This document shows positions 6,083 to 8,399 of a DNA stretch of 8,399 bases, piece after piece (the first letter of the stretch is position 1; each line of letters starts with the position of its first letter). Source of the stretch: Candidatus Roizmanbacteria bacterium (GTDB lineage: Bacteria; Patescibacteriota; Microgenomatia; UBA1406; GWC2-37-13); contig JAPLYQ010000003.1 of NCBI GenBank assembly GCA_026395475.1, positions 1 to 8,399 on the forward strand, read 5' to 3'. A program made the translations under genes and the position numbers. The notes beneath the pieces were generated by a model that did not search any database, had not been told where the DNA came from, and worked only from the letters and a program-made list of their open reading frames with translations.

Positions 6083-6877
6083 ATGAATACCATCTTATCC
6101 TTAGCTGTGAAAGGTATCGATGCATCATTTCATGAACCATATGCGTCCCTTATGAAGGGACTTGTGTACGGCCTTCCTATTCAAATTGACCCAGTATTAA
6201 AACAGGAGATTGTAAAAAGCGGTTTAGCACATTTGGTTGTGCTGTCTGGTGCAAATGTAACACTCCTCACGCAATTCTCAGAGAAGTTATTTTTTTCATT
6301 GAGCAAAAAATTGGGAATTCTCTTCCAACTTATATTTTTGTGTGGCTTTGTATTGCTTGTGGGTCCTCAAGCTCCTTTGATGCGAGCTGTTTCCATGTTT
6401 ATATGTACGATCGTGTGTGTTCTCGCAGGAAGACCCTCCTCTATTGTGTGGAATTTGTTTCTTACGATATTTTTTGTTGCAATTCTTCAACCCAAATGGA
6501 TTACGTCTATCTCCTTTCAGCTTTCTGTGTTTGCAACAATTGGCATTATTATATGGGGAATTGTTTCTCCCTATTTTGAAAAAAAATTAAATCCTTTTTC
6601 TGAGGTTTTTTTTGAGTCGTGGGTTGTATTTTTAGTCACAGCCCCTGTATCTATTTGGTACTTTAAAAGCATCTCTATAATGAGTCCTGTAAGTACTGCC
6701 TTGGTCTCTTGGCTTATCGTGCCGCTTATGATTGCTGGCTTTGCTATATCTCTTCTGTATAGCATCTTTCCTCCCCTTGCACCATTGATTGCACTACCTA
6801 CTCAAATGGGATTGCACTTTATTATTTTTATTATTCAAATGACAGGTCGTTTGCCATTTGGATACATTCTGTTTTAA
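6083..6877 (+). CDS. comEC: ComEC competence (membrane channel) domain as a separate protein
   Basis: ComEC forms the inner-membrane channel for single-stranded DNA entry. This 264-residue, strongly hydrophobic protein covers the Pfam Competence domain. Family motifs are 'SGLAHLVVLSGANV' (46-59, usually 'tGl.HllalSG.hv'), 'APLMRAVSM' (97-105) and 'SISFQLSVFATIGII' (142-156), with about seven to eight membrane helices. Standard ComEC has some 700-800 residues: an N-terminal OB-fold domain (DUF4131), this domain, then a metallo-beta-lactamase domain. Here the OB-fold part is missing, and the metallo-beta-lactamase part is the next gene. Only a 117-base spacer, mostly palindromic repeat, precedes it, so no OB-fold lies directly upstream. 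The stop TAA shares its last A with the next ATG. No Shine-Dalgarno sequence is visible. Confidence 0.9.
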   Translation: MNTILSLAVKGIDASFHEPYASLMKGLVYGLPIQIDPVLKQEIVKSGLAHLVVLSGANVTLLTQFSEKLFFSLSKKLGILFQLIFLCGFVLLVGPQAPLMRAVSMFICTIVCVLAGRPSSIVWNLFLTIFFVAILQPKWITSISFQLSVFATIGIIIWGIVSPYFEKKLNPFSEVFFESWVVFLVTAPVSIWYFKSISIMSPVSTALVSWLIVPLMIAGFAISLLYSIFPPLAPLIALPTQMGLHFIIFIIQMTGRLPFGYILF

Positions 6878-7641
6878 TGCAGTTTAATCGTACATCTATT
6901 TGGTTAATCTGCCTATCATGCATCTTGACAATTATTTTTTCTGTTCAATCTGCACTCTCTTTTAAGATTGTGTTCTGTGATGTGGGACAAGGAGCGGCAA
7001 CACTCCTGCAAATTGGGACATATCAAGTCCTTATCGATACTGGCCCCGACCAAAGAGTACTCAATTGCATTGGACATCATATTCCCTTTTTTGATCACAC
7101 CATTGAAACTATTATTATTTCTCACAATCAAAAAGACCATAATGGCGGGCTATCTGCAATTAAAAATAAGTATCAAGTGGACTTTGTGTATGGACCTCTT
7201 CCAAAACCAATGCTGTCAAGTAATACTGTATTTGTTGAAGTAAAAAATACCGTTACACTTAACGTAAAAAATGTAAATATTGTTATACATAAGGCTTCTC
7301 AAAGCTCCAAAGAACTTAATGACTCTGCTAACGTCGTCACCATAAATACACCCAACAAAGCATTTAATTCTATCTTTCTCCCCTCTGATGTTAATGGGCT
7401 TGAGTTGAAGAGTTTAATTCCAAAAAATACAACGATTCTCGAAGTCCCTCATCATGGCTCGATGTATGGCTTATTCCCAGATTCATTCGGATTAGCACAC
7501 CCTAGGATGGCTGTGATAAGTGTGGGGAAAAAGAATACCTATGGACATCCATCAAAAGAGGTTTTAGCAATACTGAAGGCCGAGAAGATAAAGATATGGA
7601 GGACAGATGAGCAGGGAGAACTGGTGATAAATTTAAAATGA
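6877..7641 (+). CDS. comEC: ComEC C-terminal metallo-beta-lactamase-fold protein (split ComEC)
   Basis: This is the second half of a split ComEC. A hydrophobic helix (8-28) leads directly into the domain that begins 'FCDVGQGAATLL' (33-44). The ComEC order is kept: 'VLIDTGPD' (51-58), 'SHNQKDHNGG' (82-91), 'NDSANVVTI' (148-156), 'LPSDV' (168-172), 'LEVPHHGS' (188-195), 'SVGKKNTYGHP' (215-225), 'WRTDEQG' (241-247). In the family this domain is thought to degrade the non-entering DNA strand. Two usual residues differ: the family 'SH.D.DH' reads SHNQKDH (Gln85 for Asp), and 'GD' reads Ser170-Asp171. H83, D87, H88, D171 and H192/H193 remain. The start overlaps the upstream stop in TAATG, which suggests translational coupling. 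A -1 slip at TTT before that stop would fuse the two proteins, but the site is not a canonical slippery heptamer. Confidence 0.9.
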   Translation: MQFNRTSIWLICLSCILTIIFSVQSALSFKIVFCDVGQGAATLLQIGTYQVLIDTGPDQRVLNCIGHHIPFFDHTIETIIISHNQKDHNGGLSAIKNKYQVDFVYGPLPKPMLSSNTVFVEVKNTVTLNVKNVNIVIHKASQSSKELNDSANVVTINTPNKAFNSIFLPSDVNGLELKSLIPKNTTILEVPHHGSMYGLFPDSFGLAHPRMAVISVGKKNTYGHPSKEVLAILKAEKIKIWRTDEQGELVINLK

Positions 7642-7646
7642 AATAT

Positions 7647-7667
7647 AAAGATAAATATCTATCTTTT
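7647..7667. terminator. Weak AT-rich hairpin after the comEC C-terminal gene
   Basis: AAAGATA (7647-7653) pairs with TATCTTT (7660-7666) around a six-base loop and is followed by one further T and A residues. Only one G-C pair is present, so it is at best a weak terminator. Confidence 0.2.
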
Positions 7668-7677
7668 AAAAATGCAG

Positions 7678-7849
7678 ATATGCTCCGTTTATTATCTGAC
7701 GGACATATGTAATTCTCGCAAATGCCAACAGTGACGTCTTATGCTTCGTTTTCCCCACCCATCTTAAAGTCTCACTGGCATAAAGGTCACTTGTTTGGCA
7801 TACTGCTTCGAATTACATTTACCTAGACAAAATAATAAGCGGAACAGAT
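7678..7849. repeat. 172-bp nested imperfect inverted repeat
   Basis: Left and right arms pair in blocks. 7678-7696 pairs with the complement of the segment ending at 7849 (15 of 19 positions). ATGTAATTC (7707-7715) pairs with GAATTACAT (7810-7818), ATGCCAA (7722-7728) with TTGGCAT (7795-7801), GTGAC (7731-7735) with GTCAC (7786-7790), and TTATGC (7739-7744) with GCATAA (7778-7783). The terminal loop is about 33 bases. The blocks are separated by small asymmetric bulges, as in a structured RNA or a folded single-stranded element. No gene explains it. Confidence 0.65.
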
Positions 7850-7866
7850 GGCACGAGTAAAGGGCA

Positions 7867-7929
7867 CCCGGCAGCGCGCACAAAACTTCAAGCCAGCAGG
7901 CAATTTGAAGGTTTTGGAGCACTGACGGG
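7867..7929. repeat. 63-bp GC-richer hairpin
   Basis: CAAAAC (7881-7886) pairs with GTTTTG (7911-7916), TTCAA (7887-7891) with TTGAA (7905-7909) and GCC (7892-7894) with GGC (7899-7901), around an AGCA loop. An outer stem, 7867-7879 with 7917-7929, pairs 10 of 13 positions. Positions 7841-7960 are about half G+C, richer than neighbouring AT-rich spacers. It lies directly beside the 172-bp inverted repeat. Confidence 0.6.
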
Positions 7930-8022
7930 GGAAATTACGAGTGACAGAATCTGGAGAGTATGGTAATGCGAGAATTGCAAAGAAAGCAAACTTGAGTTAC
8001 AGAATTTGAATCGTGAAGTGAC

Positions 8023-8399
8023 TTAGGAAAGGAGTATTCCCTGTATCTCTTTGAAGATATTCATTGCTTCAAAGCCAATCCAGCTCTCTCCCACTAATTC
8101 TTTTGGAAGCCCTGGATCTTCTCGAAGTATTCCAACATACTCTTTCAGTACATTGGTAAATTTTGCAATTTTCTCTCCGTCTCCAGAAAGAATACTGTGC
8201 CATTTTTTGAATAATTCTCGATATTTTTTGTCAAGTGATGATTTACCCCATACTTTTTCAATAAGAGTTGCACGATCTCCAAATACGTGATCTGCTTCAA
8301 AAGCCTGGCAATATTGAGCTTCCTGTTTTCCGTCAACGAGTTCATGGAGTGTCTCCATAACTGGATGTGGAGTAAGCCAGAAAGATCGATGCCATGGGC
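8023..8399 (-). CDS. PaaX-family regulator, C-terminal part (start outside window)
   Basis: The minus-strand frame is open from the window edge to TAA at 8025-8023, giving about 125 residues. It continues upstream of the Met at 8358 ('PWHRSFWLTPHPV...'), so that Met is probably internal. Recognisable PaaX features are 'FWLTPHPVMETL', a 'VWGKSSLDKKYRELFKKW' segment matching the 'W.l..L...Y..F...w' helix, and the C-terminal 'LREDPGLPKELVGESWIGFEA', close to the 'DP.LP.eLLP..W.G..A' motif of the PaaX C-terminal domain. Classical PaaX represses phenylacetate catabolism; CPR relatives have no known target, so the DNA-binding regulator role is a family inference. The N-terminal winged-helix domain is not in view. 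No terminator follows the gene. Confidence 0.68.
   Translation of the reverse strand, partial: PWHRSFWLTPHPVMETLHELVDGKQEAQYCQAFEADHVFGDRATLIEKVWGKSSLDKKYRELFKKWHSILSGDGEKIAKFTNVLKEYVGILREDPGLPKELVGESWIGFEAMNIFKEIQGILLS

Larger units (their letters stand above)
7642..8022. other. Gene-less structured island
   Basis: These 381 bases lie between the comEC C-terminal gene and a convergent PaaX-like gene and hold no convincing coding sequence. Besides the two large inverted repeats, a 15-bp direct repeat GAGTKACAGAATYTG occurs at 7939-7953 and 7994-8008, and TTGC/GCAA forms a small hairpin at 7975-7989. I find no tRNA, tmRNA, RNase P or SRP RNA hallmark. A structured RNA of unknown class, or a non-autonomous mobile element, fits best. 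Confidence 0.45.

Noticed and set aside
6866..6879. Programmed -1 frameshift joining the two comEC parts
   Set aside because: The site is G TTT TAA, not a canonical slippery heptamer, and no downstream stimulatory structure was seen. Stop-start reinitiation at TAATG is simpler.
7806..7812. TTCGAAT resembling a tRNA T-loop
   Set aside because: Flanking bases do not pair as a T-stem, and no acceptor or anticodon arms are present. The motif belongs to the 172-bp inverted repeat.
7848..7925. Small basic ORF of 25 codons (MARVKGTRQRAQ...), continuing in frame past TGA to 8009 if TGA were sense
   Set aside because: It coincides with the 7867-7929 hairpin and has no recognisable homology. comEA and the comEC C-terminal gene end in TGA, so reading TGA as glycine is not supported.
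7823..7993. Minus-strand open stretch with Cys-rich residues (…KFCARC…)
   Set aside because: No start codon or homology, and it overlaps the inverted repeats. Chance openness in a GC-richer segment is more likely.
1..8399. CRISPR arrays, rRNA, tRNA or transposase genes
   Set aside because: No regularly spaced repeats, rRNA or tRNA hallmarks, or transposase motifs were seen on either strand.

Overview
The window looks like chromosomal sequence from a low-G+C, small-genome bacterium, most likely a Patescibacteria/CPR member of the Parcubacteria type. This is inferred from several features. L1 carries a long charged N-terminal extension on a compact core. Intergenic spacers are AT-rich and repeat-like. 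There is an exported protein with the 'YGFGY...ATPSF' layout that I recall from CPR genomes. None of the ten gene starts that can be examined has a Shine-Dalgarno-like sequence. comEA and the downstream half of comEC end in TGA, so the standard bacterial code fits.

Layout. (1) 1-480, plus strand: the C-terminal part of a cytidylate-kinase-like protein, ending at a strong bidirectional terminator (478-510). (2) 527-2583, minus strand: the conserved secE-nusG-rplK-rplA cluster (preprotein translocase subunit, transcription factor NusG, ribosomal proteins L11 and L1). (3) 2584-2626: a 43-bp divergent promoter region built around a perfect 14-bp palindrome that contains TATAAT on both strands. 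(4) 2627-5107, plus strand: three closely spaced genes. They encode a six-helix membrane protein resembling the sensor half of a histidine kinase without its catalytic domain, a secreted protein, and a secreted two-domain protein anchored by a C-terminal helix. This may be a cell-surface assembly and is the least described unit here. (5) 5108-5314: an AT-rich repeat-like spacer, then a promoter. (6) 5315-7641, plus strand: a DNA-uptake cluster of ComEA (membrane-anchored SLBB plus helix-hairpin-helix DNA receptor) and a ComEC channel split into two proteins, a membrane 'competence' domain and a metallo-beta-lactamase-fold domain, overlapping by one base. A 99-bp palindromic repeat lies between comEA and comEC. 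(7) 7642-8022: a gene-less stretch dominated by two large nested imperfect inverted repeats, a candidate structured RNA or small mobile element. (8) 8023-8399, minus strand: the C-terminal part of a probable PaaX-family regulator that runs off the window.

How it works together: the minus-strand cluster serves core translation, transcription elongation and protein export. The plus-strand genes are envelope-related: a possible surface complex, then machinery for taking in single-stranded DNA. The most notable points are the split ComEC with no N-terminal OB-fold domain, the exported gene pair next to a kinase-less sensor, the overlapping divergent promoters with near-leaderless predicted transcripts, and the structured gene-less island.
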